A stretch of 64,000 bases of DNA from Limnephilus marmoratus (lineage: Eukaryota > Arthropoda > Insecta > Trichoptera > Limnephilidae), in the NCBI GenBank assembly GCA_917880885.1, contig OU862928.1:36692962-36756961 (forward strand), given 5' to 3'. The translations under genes were made by a program, and so were the position numbers. Below, in pieces: positions 22,289-32,614 of this stretch. Numbering within the stretch: the stretch's first letter is position 1; each line of letters opens with the position of its first letter. Under the pieces are notes generated by a model. That model saw nothing but the letters and a program-made list of their open reading frames with translations. It did no database searches and was not told the origin of the DNA.

Positions 22289-23079
22289 GGCCACTTGCAT
22301 CACATTTTTTTAGATTTTTTCCGGTGTAGGCAAATATTCTAAGACATTCCGTTTTTTTTTTTAATAGTATTTTTGAAACCCTGGCGATTTTTTGAAAATT
22401 TCTATTCGAAAAATCAGACTATTTTTTATAAACCGGGAAGACGGGACATAATTTTAAAGGTGCGATAAACCGATAATCATTTTAAAATAAAGAACGCTTT
22501 CCACACGAATGACACAGGAGAATAACGAGGCATAGCAAAAATATTAAAACGCCTAAATATTTTTTTCCTTGATCCATCTTATTGATCATAAATCATTATA
22601 ATGTTTAACGTCTATATTACTAAATCAAATATAATATACTTGTACTTGTAAATTATAATAAAAATAAGACTATTATAAAATTTGATTTTGTTAAAATCCG
22701 CACCATTATCATTATACCTCTAAAACACGTACGGACAACGTAAAATGTACGGGGTTCTCTACATAACATCTGTCAAAAAATCAAACCAAATGATACGTTC
22801 GCAGAGAAAAAACACTAAATCTAGTGAACGTTAAATGTCAAATTCAAAAATTCGCCTGTAATAAAGTGATGCCATATTACAAAAATAAATCAGTGTGGAA
22901 TTTTTTAGACGGGACATTTTCATGTAGTGACGTCACGAGCCCAAATAATGGATTTATTTATTTAAAAATAAAAAAAACTGTACATTTCTAAAAAATTTTA
23001 CTAACATTTTCGTAATCTTAGTAAAAAAATCTATCCACACGATTTTTTCCAAGTCGTTATGAAGTCCATGCAAGTGGCC
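22289..23079. mobile_element. 790-bp terminal-inverted-repeat element, copy 1
   Basis: Both ends carry GGCCACTTGCAT (inverted at the right end). The whole interior is collinear, in reverse orientation, with 35122-35893. No transposase frame, so it is MITE-like. The flanking TA is seen on the left only. The shared interior includes ATGGCATCACTTT-like, GTACGGGGTTCTCT and GACGTCAC blocks. Superfamily not assigned. Confidence 0.75.
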
Positions 23080-23499
23080 TCCAACCCAATATGCAGACAT
23101 TATATGAAGAAAAATTTTACAAAACATTTCACGGAAGCAACATACAGACACAACAATAATTAAGGAAATTATTTACTGATTAATTTCCTTATTATTTAAT
23201 AATTTCCTTATTAAATTAATTACTGCATCCCAAATTTCAAATGTATTCTCTTTAGTAATGACCTTGCCAAACGTAACTGAGAAACAGCATTTTGTCTTGT
23301 TTACGCCACTTATTTTTTTCAGTGAAAACGGCAGAAAGAGTACGTACCAAGGGCGGCTGGTTGAACGGTGTGTTTGTGTGCAGCACTGGTAAATTATATC
23401 GTCTAAAATTAGTTTATAATATCTTACCGAAAAATATAAAATCTATGAATTTCATAAAAAATATCACCTACCAATATAATGCATAATATAATATGAATC

Positions 23500-23630
23500 A
23501 GGGCAGGGGCGGATCCAGGATTCGTTTCTGGGGGGGGCACAAGGGGCGGACGGGCAAAAATTCAGGATTTTTTTCTGGGGGGGGGGGGGGGTGGGGGGTG
23601 GGCACAAGGGGCGGACGGTTACAAGTTTAG
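23500..23630. repeat. G-rich element fragment
   Basis: Two tandem copies of a motif running CTGGGGGG...CACAAGGGGCGGACGG, with a G15 run near 23577. A related inverted C/G-rich piece (CTGGGGGGGGCACGTGCCCC) lies at 26775-26830. Class unknown. Confidence 0.45.
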
Positions 23631-23690
23631 GTATATATATAGGAAGATTTTTTGAAAGTGTCAAAACAATAGAAAAATTAAATCTATCTC

Positions 23691-23830
23691 TCTATCTATC
23701 TTCTATATATATAAATAAAAATGAATCGCCGAAATGTATGTACGCGCATAACTTACGAACGACTGCACCAAATTAGATAATTCTTTTTTTGTTGTGTTTG
23801 TTATTTTCAGTACAAGGTTTGTAAAAAAGA
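23691..23830 (+). mobile_element. Helitron 5' end fragment
   Basis: TCTTCTATATATATAAATAA followed by AATGAATCGCCGAAATGTATG matches the 5' end of the short Helitrons (minus strand of 20809 and 55926). Only about 130 bp is recognisable. A TATC-rich microsatellite lies directly upstream. Confidence 0.6.
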
Positions 23831-23991
23831 AATTTTTTAAAAAATCAAACGGATTTTTTTTTAAATGTCATAATATGAAAATTTAGTGCGTGAATGAGAC
23901 AGAAGACTAAGAGAGGTCTTCAAAATATTGACAAAATGTTATATTAAAGAAAAAAATTTAAAAATCTAACTGATTTTTTTTTAATCTCTAC

Positions 23992-24340
23992 ATATTATAA
24001 AGTAAAGTCCCCCGCGCTATCTGTCTGTCTGTTCGCGATAAACTCGAAAACTACTGAAAGGATTTTCATGCGGTTTTCACCAATAGATAGAGTGTTTTGT
24101 GAGGAAGGCTTAGGTATGTAATTTATCAAGGATTTGTGTAAATTGATTGAATCATAACGATAATTGTTATAAGTGTCGGAAAAAGTCCAGCCGCCTGGTA
24201 GCTTTCATCGAAAACGTTGCCTAATCCTTAAGGGATATAACAAAACAATTAATGGTGGGATATTCCTCTTTTATAGATCTACAAAAAAGTTCGGGAAGAC
24301 ATATATCTATCTTTTACGGATAGCTTACGATACCCATTCT
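23992..24340 (+). mobile_element. Helitron 5' end, second family
   Basis: Starts TCTCTACATATTATAAAG and continues with TTCGCGATAAACTCGAAAAC and ATTTTCATGCGGTTTTCACC. The same end is found on the minus strand at 47097 and, internally deleted, at 26577. It stops where another Helitron 5' region begins. Confidence 0.6.
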
Positions 24341-25208
24341 ATCTTCTTATCTTATTATGCTCATCAATTGGTGTTCGTTTGTCTCGCTAAAACTCGAGAA
24401 CGACTGGGCCGATTTAGGTGATTTTGGTTTTGAAATGTTTGTCCTAGTCCAGGAAAGGTTTAAACGGTGAGATAATATGAAAAATATTGTGAGGAAGATA
24501 GTAAAAACTAAAATTTCATTTTCACATATTAACAGTTCTACTGTTCTACCTACTTTCAGAAGCACAACGTAATCTAGAATTGGAATGCAAAAAAAAAGAA
24601 TTCTGATTGTCATATTGTCATACTGTCAAACGTTACCTGTCATTCTGTTACCATTTAAAATCTTCTATCATCAGTTTGTCAGTGCGTGAGAACTATATTT
24701 ACTGTTTTAATATGCCAAGGAAAAGACGAGCTGACGTAGGTCGTCGAAGTCAATCAAATGGGCCACGAGCTACCTCACGTGCAAACCGCACTGATGACCA
24801 GCGAGAGACAGATAATGATAACTAGGGCCCGGATAAATATGTAAATACATATTTTTAATGTACACGATTTACGGTCTCGTATGTGTTCTCTACTTATATT
24901 ATCATATATAGATTGTGAAAAACTAATTTTTATTTTCCATATTTCATGGTTAAGTCCATATTTTATAAAAAATATCACAATCATCCATATTTTCGATTTT
25001 TATATCATAAAAAATGAGTTAGTTCACAAAAATGATTGCCACCACACGGCCCCGCTTGTTTCATTTCTCTAGCGTATTATTTGTCGTACCTAATTTGATT
25101 TTTGATTCTCTTCCTCTACTTGCTTGCTGTTGCTTGCGCGTCTTTTTATTTTTACATACTCAAGTCACCTACCACTACTGTCTAGGTACCTATCAATTTA
25201 ATTTCAAA

Positions 25209-25868
25209 ATGACCAAGGATAAACAACCTTTGTTTGCAAAAAAAGTAGACAAAAATAAAGGATTTGACACCCTAAAAACAATTAATAAAGTTCTGAGCGG
25301 AGGCTTTGAGGGTAGGTACTGCAGACGTGCCTTACACAATTTCGGAACTAGGTGTCTGTACGCTCCCATTAAATCCTGTGACGTGGAAAGATCTTTCAGC
25401 CAATATAAGGCTATACAGGGTGTAACAGGACTGAGGGATTTTAACAATCGATTCCTGAGCATAATTGGAGAAAAAAAAGCAAATGAAATTTTGGTCTCCG
25501 GTGATATTTTTGATATTTTTTTAATTTATTTTTTCTACAAAAACCTTAAAAAAAGTAGGTGTTGGACAGTTGGAGGCGGGTGAGGGGTTGGTCGGTTACT
25601 CGGCTGAGTGACCAATGACAACCAGCAGAAGATTTTTTTGTTTATTTGAATTTGAAAAATTAAAAAAAAAATGTCATAAAAAAGTCACCGGAGACCAAAA
25701 TTTCAATTACATTTTTTACTCCAAATATGCTCAGGAATCGCTGGTTAAAATCCCTCGGATACCTACGTCCTGTTACACCCTGTATTTAGACCAAATCGAC
25801 AAGGTTTTAATGTCGATAATTTAAAAAAGCATCAATTTAATAAGACAGATTTAGAGGAATATGAATAA
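25209..25868 (+). pseudogene. hAT transposase C-terminal remnant, split
   Basis: The frame from about 25209 contains APIKSCDVERSFSQYKAI, the hAT C-terminal dimerisation signature, ending at 25415. A 367-bp MITE follows. Directly after it the frame resumes with FRPNRQGFNVDNLKKH and ends at a TAA near 25867, which is how hAT C termini normally finish. Two pieces therefore belong to one ancestral frame. The catalytic core and N-terminal zinc finger are absent, so the copy was already internally deleted before the MITE arrived. Confidence 0.8.
25416..25782. mobile_element. TA-flanked MITE with ~100-bp inverted repeats
   Basis: The ends CAGGGTGTAACAGGAC (left) and the same sequence inverted (right) extend into imperfect inverted repeats of about 95-105 bp each, up to a GGTCTCCGGTGA block. 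TA flanks both sides (25414-25415, 25783-25784). No frame of its own. TA targeting and terminal repeats suggest a Tc1/mariner-type MITE. Confidence 0.85.
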
Positions 25869-26139
25869 AACTTAATTTTTTTATTTGAATTACGTGAACA
25901 TTTCGCTATCTTTTTAAATTTTTTTTTAATGTAACTGTTACTGCAGAGTAATTTTTCACAATAAACATTGTTTTATGAAAGATATTCTTACTCAATATTT
26001 TTTCCATATTTTCCATTTTTTAGTCCATATTATACGTATATATTTTGATTTTTTTAATAAATATTTTTCCGAGCCCTAATGATAACATTCGTATTGGTAC
26101 GGCAGATTTGCGTTCTACAGTGAATAATAATGAAGATAA

Positions 26140-26576
26140 ATTAAAAACTCGAAAACTACTGAACGGATTTTCATGCGGTTTTCACCAATAGATAGAGTGT
26201 TTTGTGAGGAAGGTTAAGTATATAATTTGTCAAGGATTTGTGTAAATTGGTTGAAACATAACGATAATTGTTAGAAGTGTCGGAAAAACTCAAGCCGCGC
26301 CTGGGAGATTTCATCAAAAACACTGCCTAATCCATTTGAGATATAACAAAACAATGCATGGTGGGATATTCCTCTTTTACAGATCTACAAAAAAGTCCGC
26401 AATGGCATACATGAATCTTTTACGGATAGCTTACTATACCCATTCTTCTAAAAAAATGGTCACGTACAATGGGATAATTGGAAAGTTATTTAGACGGATA
26501 CAGTATTAATCCTTATAACTTAAATACGTTAGTTACCCCAAGCATTTCATTCACATTATTATAATCTTTCACACCA
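26140..26576 (+). mobile_element. Second-family Helitron piece
   Basis: Repeats the 24035-24335 sequence (TCGAAAACTACTGAACGG, TTTTCATGCGGTTTTCACC, GGAAAAACTCAAGCCG) and goes on into a segment also present inverted at 46609-46760. It shares ancestry with the Helitron at 46469-47097. Confidence 0.6.
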
Positions 26577-26706
26577 TCTCTACGTATTATAAATTAGTCC
26601 TCCGCGGCATCTGTCTATCTCTTCGCGATAAACTCAAAGACGGCGGTGGTTACAAAGGTTGGATTTTACAAAGTGTTCCACAGCAACGCGTGGCCGGGTC
26701 AGCTAG
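26577..26706 (+). mobile_element. Minimal 130-bp Helitron
   Basis: Starts TCTCTACGTATTATAAAT with A outside (26576). It ends with a CCAC-AGCAACGC-GTGG hairpin, CCGGGTCAG and CTAG (26703-26706), with T outside. Both termini are present in only 130 bp. Confidence 0.8.
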
Positions 26707-26719
26707 TGTTTAATAAAGA

Positions 26720-27245
26720 AAGTTTCTGCTTCTTAGTATGAACTGTGATGGAATCTCCACAGTACACAAAAATACCGTCTGGGGGGGGCACGTGCCCCCG
26801 TGCCCCCCCCCCTAAATCCGCCTATGAATCAGGGAGAGCAAATTCTCAAAGTTCCGCGCGAATTTACCCTGTCCGGTGTGCAGGCCCATTGCAAGCGGAA
26901 CGAATTATGTTTTTGTATCGAATATCCCAAACATCGCCAGCGCGCAACACCGGCCATATGTATGAAAAATTAAGATATTTTGGTGTGCCACCCAGCGGCC
27001 TTTATCATACAAACTTAAATTCTGATTTAAGGCCAAAATACTTAACCAAACTGAATAATTCTTTTTTTAATCAAAAGGTACAGCAAATACCTAAATTTTA
27101 CATATATTTGCTGTTTTATTGATTGGTGTTTTAAATTATAAAACGCAGATCATTAAGGAATACAATTTTTTTATAGGTAACTTTGACAATTTTGCCCTCC
27201 TGTTGTTTATACATTGTTTATAAATACTGTTTGTATCCTGTTTAA
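26720..27245. other. Interval with one shared repeat block
   Basis: Contains the C/G-rich inverted piece near 26775-26830. A block at 26990-27100 (AAAATACTTAACCAAACTGA, TTTTTAATCAAAAGGTAC) recurs at 42440-42540 and partly at 44770-44860. No supported gene. Confidence 0.4.
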
Positions 27246-27249
27246 AATG

Positions 27250-27525
27250 AAATATAAAACTAACTAACCAACCATCACGCCGTTTCCCCACAGGGGTAGG
27301 CAGAGAGGACGGACCGCCAAATAACTCGGTCTTGGCACACACTCTTTGCCTCACTCACATTCATACATCGTCTCATATATTCTCTTCTATTATTCCGACT
27401 TTCGACATGGCCCGACTCAAGTATCTGATTCACTGCTCGTGCCATGTCTTCCTCGGGCGTGCCCGACTTCTTCTACCATTCACATTTGCGTCGTATATTC
27501 TTCTTACACTACATTGTAAACATTG
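27250..27525 (-). pseudogene. LINE reverse transcriptase tail, (GTTA)n family
   Basis: On the minus strand the end of a LINE ORF is readable in pieces: YDANVNGRRSR-like, RPRKTWH, then a segment matching MxxxMNVSEAKSVCQD, with frame breaks. The UTR shows GGCGGTCCGTCCTCTCTGCC inverted and the tail is (GTTA)n inverted at 27254-27268. It is 5'-truncated. Confidence 0.65.
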
Positions 27526-27926
27526 TAAAAAAAAGAGTTTTTTTGGGTTGATATTTAAGATTTACTCAAGAAAAAATAGTATTGTGTTTTTATTTTCTTA
27601 GTACCGAAAAATATTTTTTTTAATTAAATAGCGATATGTACAAGTTTTCGCACTTCGAAAACAGCTTAAAATAGATCTTCTCTCCAAATAAGATTAGTGG
27701 GATCATTTTTACCTAATGTTGCTTAGTAATCGTTATCTCATAGTTACGGATTATCAGTGAACCACCACGTTTTCAGGGCAGCGGCCGCCACTGGTACGTA
27801 CCTATATCGATTGTTATGTCATGGTTATTTCTTTTTTTTATATGGTAAGAGTATTCAGTATACTTTCACAGTGTTTAAAAAAATAAATTATTTGAAGGTA
27901 TCTGATACTTTCTGGTAAGGTCATAG

Positions 27927-28412
27927 AATTTGGGAGGCGGGTATGGGTAACGCCGCCCCGGGATCCATTTATTGGATAACCAACACCTCTGCACCCCGAT
28001 CACGAGTTTCGTTAAAGCATGAGTGCCCGGGCTCATGGGGTGAAGTTTGTCTAGGTCTTGCGGCGAATGCGTTTGCCTACCTACTGCCTGGCAAGCCGGA
28101 TCGAGAGAGATTGGTTGAGGGGGACCTAACCTAGACCTACACATAGCATCTCCAATGACATGACAGTTTTGGAGGAATTTTTTGAAGAGAAAACTTCTTT
28201 AGCACCGTTATGAAACGAAAAATAGCGATACTACAAAGAGAGCCTTCTCTTTGAGCGGTGCTTCGTAGCTTATGGGTCTCCTCTTGTGCGGCTCTTCGTA
28301 GCCTCCCCACTTTTGTCTACATTAGTTTTCTGAAGGTTTCACTTCTACCGCGTATGAACTATAAACAAGTTTTTTCCTCAGGGCCTCCTGTGCGGAGCTA
28401 ACATAAAGAAAA
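27927..28412 (+). mobile_element. SINE1 split by a GAAAACTTCTTTAG element
   Basis: The SINE head GAGGCGGGTATGGGTAACGC and body run to about 28165. A 190-bp insert (about 28180-28375) bounded by GAAAACTTCTTTAGCACCG and GGTTTCACTTCTACCGCG follows. The SINE 3' end TCCTCAGGGCCTCCTGTGCG then resumes at 28380. Confidence 0.6.
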
Positions 28413-28564
28413 ATGGACCTCTTTTATTTTTCTGCCATTGATAGCGGTCCAAAAATGGACCACACTTTCCTACCATTCGTAAAACATTTATTGTAACTAT
28501 TTAAAACATTTCCTTGGTCAGCCATTTATTTTAAAACGACGCTATTGAAATGATTTATCTATTA

Positions 28565-28835
28565 TGACCATAGACGTCGCAAATTCGAACTTCGTAGACT
28601 ATTTTAGAACGATGTGAAAATTTTTTAAAATTTTATTTTCCCGCCGAATTTTTGATGTGTTGTTTACAGTTAAAATTAAGTCCATTTTCTATAGATATGC
28701 ACCTTTCATTAGCAAGTATACCACAGACAACATATAGAAATCGAAATTATTCTACGTTGACTCGAATAAGTACCCCTCACGGTAGTTTCAAGGTAAAAAA
28801 ACACGCAGGATTCGCGCGGTTATAAATTTTACGAT
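28565..28835 (+). repeat. Interspersed repeat R15/28, copy 2
   Basis: Collinear with 15285-15560 in the same orientation. No inverted or poly(A) ends were identified. Confidence 0.6.
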
Positions 28836-29342
28836 TTCTTTAAGTATATTTTTTTACAAATCTTACAAATATGAGATAAACGGTAAAATACAGATTAATT
28901 CATTGGCTATCACTATAATAAGTTTTCATGTCTCCATGTTAAAATTCGAAGGTATGATTTTTTAATGTTGGCGAAAAATTTTAAAAATGATCATCTAGGG
29001 AATCTCGAGCAATCGAGGCAAGTTTATTTATTTTGCGTGATCCCTCCAGTGGTTAAAAATATGTTTGAAAAATTTATGTATTAATTCAAAACCGTTAGGA
29101 AGTAATTTCCTCCAATATTTGGCGCACAGCCAATTAAATTCCGGTATTCAATAATTATCGACAGTAAAATTCTTCAGTGTCCTTGTAGGGTCGCAAAAAT
29201 ATTCCGAAATTTGGACTTATGATACCTGTCCTGAATTACGATATCTTAAATTTAATAACACCTGTTTAAAATTTGGTCAGCATTGACGTCACTAGCTAGT
29301 AACTGTGTTGCTAGTAAGGAAGATTCGTTGTTAAACGTGTTT
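28836..29342. other. Interval without recognised gene
   Basis: AT-rich. I see nothing supportable. Confidence 0.3.
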
Positions 29343-29625
29343 GACTGCCTCCGTAGTCAAGGGGCAAGGCTCTCGACTAGCAATCCTGGTCGCCTGTTCA
29401 ATCCCGGCATTGATATATATTATTTCACAATTTAGTAATTTAAATAAAATATTAGATAAAATTGAGGCACGATCCAGAGTGAAAGACCGCCATCAGATTT
29501 GAAACGTTGCTTGAAATGGCTTTAGCCGTGTTTGGTGACTAGATTTGAATTGCTCTACTTCCCCACTCCACTACCTCCTGGATCTATGTTTACCTTTTTT
29601 TATCAACGTGAAGGATGATTTTTTT
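29343..29625 (+). mobile_element. SINE2, diverged plus-strand copy
   Basis: A tRNA-like head (29343-29415, with CCGTAGTCAAGGGGCAAGGC and a B-box-like GTTCAATCCCGGC) is followed by the SINE2 body GAAACGTTGCTTGAAATGGC and GTGTTTGGTGAC, and the end TCAACGTGAAGG. Confidence 0.65.
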
Positions 29626-29689
29626 TCCATATTTTTGTCTTAAAATTCCAGTGCAGCTTTTCCACATTTAGAAATCTTATAAGTATTTC

Positions 29690-29890
29690 TGTTTTCTTCT
29701 TCGGAGTCGCTAGATGTCACTTTCTTTTGTGTTTTGTTAGCCTGTTCATTTTGGAGTGGATTGAAGATTGGATATTATAAAAATATTTAATTTTTTTGGT
29801 TTTCCTAGGATTTGACCCTTGGCCCGCTGAATGTCTGGCCTTTGGGCTTCAGTCAGGCGCTTTATACCACTGAACCAAAGGAGACTTGCG
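29690..29890 (-). mobile_element. SINE3, minus-strand copy
   Basis: On the minus strand a tRNA-like head (TTTGGTTCAGTGGTATAAAG, then GGGTCAAATCCTAGG) is followed by an A/T-rich stretch, CAATCTTCAATCCACTCC and GACATCTAGCGACTCC. This matches the order in 21513-21710. Confidence 0.6.
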
Positions 29891-30014
29891 TGCGACCGTG
29901 GAATTATCGTATTACATGCAACCGAGTACCAGGGATATAAATAAATATTTTATCGCTATCTCATTCTTTCGCAGTCTAAATCCTATAGAATCTATAGGAT
30001 TTATAGTATAGATC

Positions 30015-30492
30015 GTAGGTTCTCAACGTGGGCGATAACACCCCCTTGGGGGCGTTTCAGACCTTCAAAGGGGCGGTAGAAGACCAAGAGAAAATTGGGA
30101 AGCGTTTCAAACATTCAGGGGGGCGGTAGGAGAACTAGAGAAACCCATCCCATCTTGCCCCATCCCATCCCATTAGGGGCCATCCATAAATTACGTCACA
30201 CCTTAAGGGGGGAGGGGAGAAGTGTGACAAGGCGTACGGGGAGTCATGAGCTTTATGATGTCACATGCACAAAACGACTGCGACACATGCGACTGCCACA
30301 AAAATATTTTCCCTATCCCATTACGCCCCCTCCGTTGTGGCAAATGTAACTCTGACTTGGTATCCCATTACGCCCCCTCTCCCCCGTTGTGGTAAATATG
30401 ATCGTGACGACAATTGCTATTTCGGATTCGCGAGCTAGAAATAAAAATATTCTCAAAATGGGCGTTGGGCAAAAAAAGTTGAGAATCTATGC
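30015..30492. mobile_element. hAT-like MITE
   Basis: The ends are TAGGTTCTCAACGTGGG and, inverted, TAGATTCTCAACTTTTTT. The flanking 8-mers TATAGATC and TACAGATC differ at one base, consistent with a hAT target duplication. The interior contains a separate block GGGGCCATCCATAAATTACG at 30177, similar to the inverted repeats of the element at 40375. Confidence 0.55.
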
Positions 30493-30499
30493 TACAGAT

Positions 30500-30880
30500 C
30501 TATGTGTTTATCTGTTTATAATGTCGTTCTCTTCTGTTTCATCGAGTTTCAAATTACAACGGTACTAAAGAAGTTTTCATTTCAAAAACAAAAATGAACA
30601 AGATTAATAAAGATACTCATTGTAATTGACGCAAGTTTGAACAAATAATGACATTTGGAGAACATTGTCACGAAAAAAGATACCCGTAATCCTTTTGATT
30701 AAATACAGTTTTCCGGCAATTTTAAATACTTCAGTTGTCATTGATTCATCGATGTTTCAAAACTAAATTATCAATGTCGGTATTACAAATCAACGAGTGC
30801 AGGCAATTTAAAGCAGTGACGTCCCGAGAATTTGCAGCAAGAAGACTAATTCCTATATTTCGAAGAAACAAATGAAATTC
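30500..30880. other. Interval without recognised gene
   Basis: AT-rich. It includes a GTACTAAAGAAGTTTTCATTT end-like block at 30562. Nothing else. Confidence 0.3.
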
Positions 30881-31142
30881 CAACTCAGGATGTTAATAAT
30901 AAGGAAGATCCTCATAACAACACATTAATATCTTCAATCAGAATAAATGAAGAAATCACCTTAAAATACCTCTCAAGCAAAGACATTAAAAAAGGACATG
31001 GAAAAGACAGACTGTCTGGAATTTTTGTACGCAACTGTAGTAAATGTACCTGTCTTCCGGTTTGTGCCATCTATAAAAAATCACTGATAGAAGGATCGTT
31101 TCCTCTCAAATGGAAATCGGCCGTTTTCACATCAATCTTTAA

Positions 31143-31573
31143 GGGCCCGCAACCCGGATTTGTATAACCGATTTATTACATATTTCCCTTAAACACGGTA
31201 AGTTTTAAAGCTCTTAAAAAAATATATGTTATTCTTGAAGATAATATCTAGACTTTGCCCGCGCCGAAACGCAAATTATATAAAATTCCCTCGATAGAAA
31301 AAAATCGCAAAGTATGCTCCAAAAATTATTAATAACGCGTTTGTTTCAGTTATTTTACAAGTTATATGTATGAAAAAATTCACAGTGTTTCAATTAAATG
31401 CTGTTTAAGATAATGCCCGAAAGATTTTTGCTCTATTTTAAACGAGTCGTGTTTTATTAAACATTTTCGCAATTTTCGCATCGATTTTGTCGCCGTAAAT
31501 GTTAGCGCTCTTCTCTAATATTCGTAATTTCGTATCTCTCCATCTTCTTCTTTTCGGGCCCGGTTGCAGAGCC
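31143..31573. mobile_element. TTAA-flanked MITE (piggyBac-like), copy 1
   Basis: TTAA flanks both sides (31139-31142 and 31574-31577). The ends GGGCCCGCAACC and, inverted, GGCTCTGCAACC form imperfect inverted repeats. No frame. It inserted inside LINE coding sequence. TTAA duplication is the piggyBac hallmark. The superfamily call rests on that alone. Confidence 0.7.
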
Positions 31574-31864
31574 TTAAGACTGGTGATAGACATGGCATGA
31601 CGTTAAAAACTACCGTCCAATTTCCCAATTTCGTATTCTAAGTAAAGTTCTTGAAAAAATCGTTTTTGATCAATTGTACTTGACTATTTCGACAATCATT
31701 ACGCCAAATCAGTATGGATAACATCCAACCTCGCCATTTTCATTAACTTAGCAAGATGGACGACAAGGAGCAGGTTGGTACTATGCATACAGACTTCTCT
31801 AAAGCCTTTGACCGTGTAATTCACTTAATTTTTTTGAAAAAAATCATCCTATTTGGTATACATG

Positions 31865-32282
31865 GCGAGGCGCCGCGGCGCGCCGCTACCCGAATTTCTA
31901 CCGATTTCTTACATACCTCCCTTAAACGTTTGAAGTTTTAAGCTCTTAAAAATATATGTTATTTTTTAATATAATTTCTAGACGCGTTCCACGCCGAAAC
32001 GCAAATTATATAAAATTCCCTACATAAAAAAAAAATCGCAAAGTTTGCTCCGAAAATTAATATAAACATGTTTGTTTCAGTTATTTTACAAGTTACAGTT
32101 GTGAAAAAATTGACAATGTTTCTTTAAATGGTACATAGATATCTCCCACGAGATTTTTGCTGTATTTTAAACGAGTCGTGTTTTATTCAACATTTTCGCA
32201 ATTTTTGCATCGATTTTATCGCTCTAACATTCGTAATTACATATCTCTCCATCTTCTTCTTTTTGAGCGCGGATGCAGGGCC
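31865..32282. mobile_element. TTAA-flanked MITE, copy 2 (left end damaged)
   Basis: Collinear with 31143-31573 (CCGAAACGCAAATTATATAA, GTCGTGTTTTATTCAACATT). The right end reads GCAGGGCC before TTAA (32283-32286). The left inverted repeat is replaced by a GC-rich stretch CGCCGCGGCGCGCCGC. Confidence 0.65.
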
Positions 32283-32614
32283 TTAAGTCCTACATTAGTA
32301 ATTGCCATCAGGTAATATTAATCATCAGTGTCTTCTTAAAGTCCACAGATGTAATATCTGGTGTCCCGCAAGGTTCCCACCTAGGTCCGCTCTTGTTCAA
32401 CTTTTATATAAATGACATTGGATCGTGCTTTCAAAATTCCGAATAAGTGCTTTACGCCAACGACATGAAAATATTTAAAGTAGTGCCATCTCTCTGTGAC
32501 CTAGACAGGCTTTGAAAGTATTGCAAAGTTATTTGTTTAGATATCAATCTAGCCCCACCTACTCCACAGCACCCGTTGTGCAATTTGGGTTGGCCAGGTC
32601 TGGTTGTGAATATA

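Larger units (their letters stand above)
24823..26078 (+). mobile_element. hAT-type transposon, 1256 bp
   Basis: The terminal inverted repeats are TAGGGCCCGGATAAATAT on the left and TAGGGCTCGGAAAAATAT (inverted) on the right. An exact 8-bp target duplication ATGATAAC flanks it (24815-24822 and 26079-26086), the hallmark of hAT. It inserted into the Helitron helicase frame. The interior keeps only the end of a transposase and is itself interrupted by a MITE at 25416-25782. Confidence 0.9.
24350..26140 (+). mobile_element. Helitron relic with helicase N terminus, split by hAT
   Basis: The region begins with the 5'-end-like GTTCGTTTGTCTCGCTAAAA and GGCCGATTTAGGTGATTTTG. A short frame starting at ATG 24712 reads MPRKRRADVGRRSQSN and an RANRTDDQRE segment, which resembles the first residues of Helitron Rep/helicase proteins. 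The frame is cut by a hAT-type insertion at 24823 and resumes after 26086 with IRIGTADLRSTVNNNEDK before losing sense. None of the Rep or helicase catalytic motifs survive. Confidence 0.6.
30885..32560 (+). pseudogene. Jockey/CR1-like LINE reverse transcriptase relic
   Basis: Three pieces of one polymerase domain can be followed. (1) 30900-31138: IKKGHGKDRLSGIF, ending SFPLKWKSAVFTSIF. (2) 31578-31858: KNYRPISQFRILSKVLEK, with TDFSKAFDRVIH (the first catalytic Asp region) further on. (3) 32287-32530: SGVPQGSHLGPLLFNFYIND, then YANDMKIFK in place of the YADD box. The pieces are separated by two insertions of the same TTAA-flanked element and carry stops and frame changes. The YADD-to-YAND change removes a catalytic Asp. 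Family assignment within the LINEs is tentative. Confidence 0.75.

Noticed and set aside
25032..25208. Upstream extension of the hAT frame as a secreted protein
   Set aside because: The first ~59 codons look like AT-rich non-coding sequence. Only the part from about MTKDKQPLF onward shows hAT similarity.
27332..27601. 89-codon plus frame over the LINE tail
   Set aside because: Antisense shadow of the minus-strand LINE end. The same shadow appears at 36133-36498 and 44229-44685.
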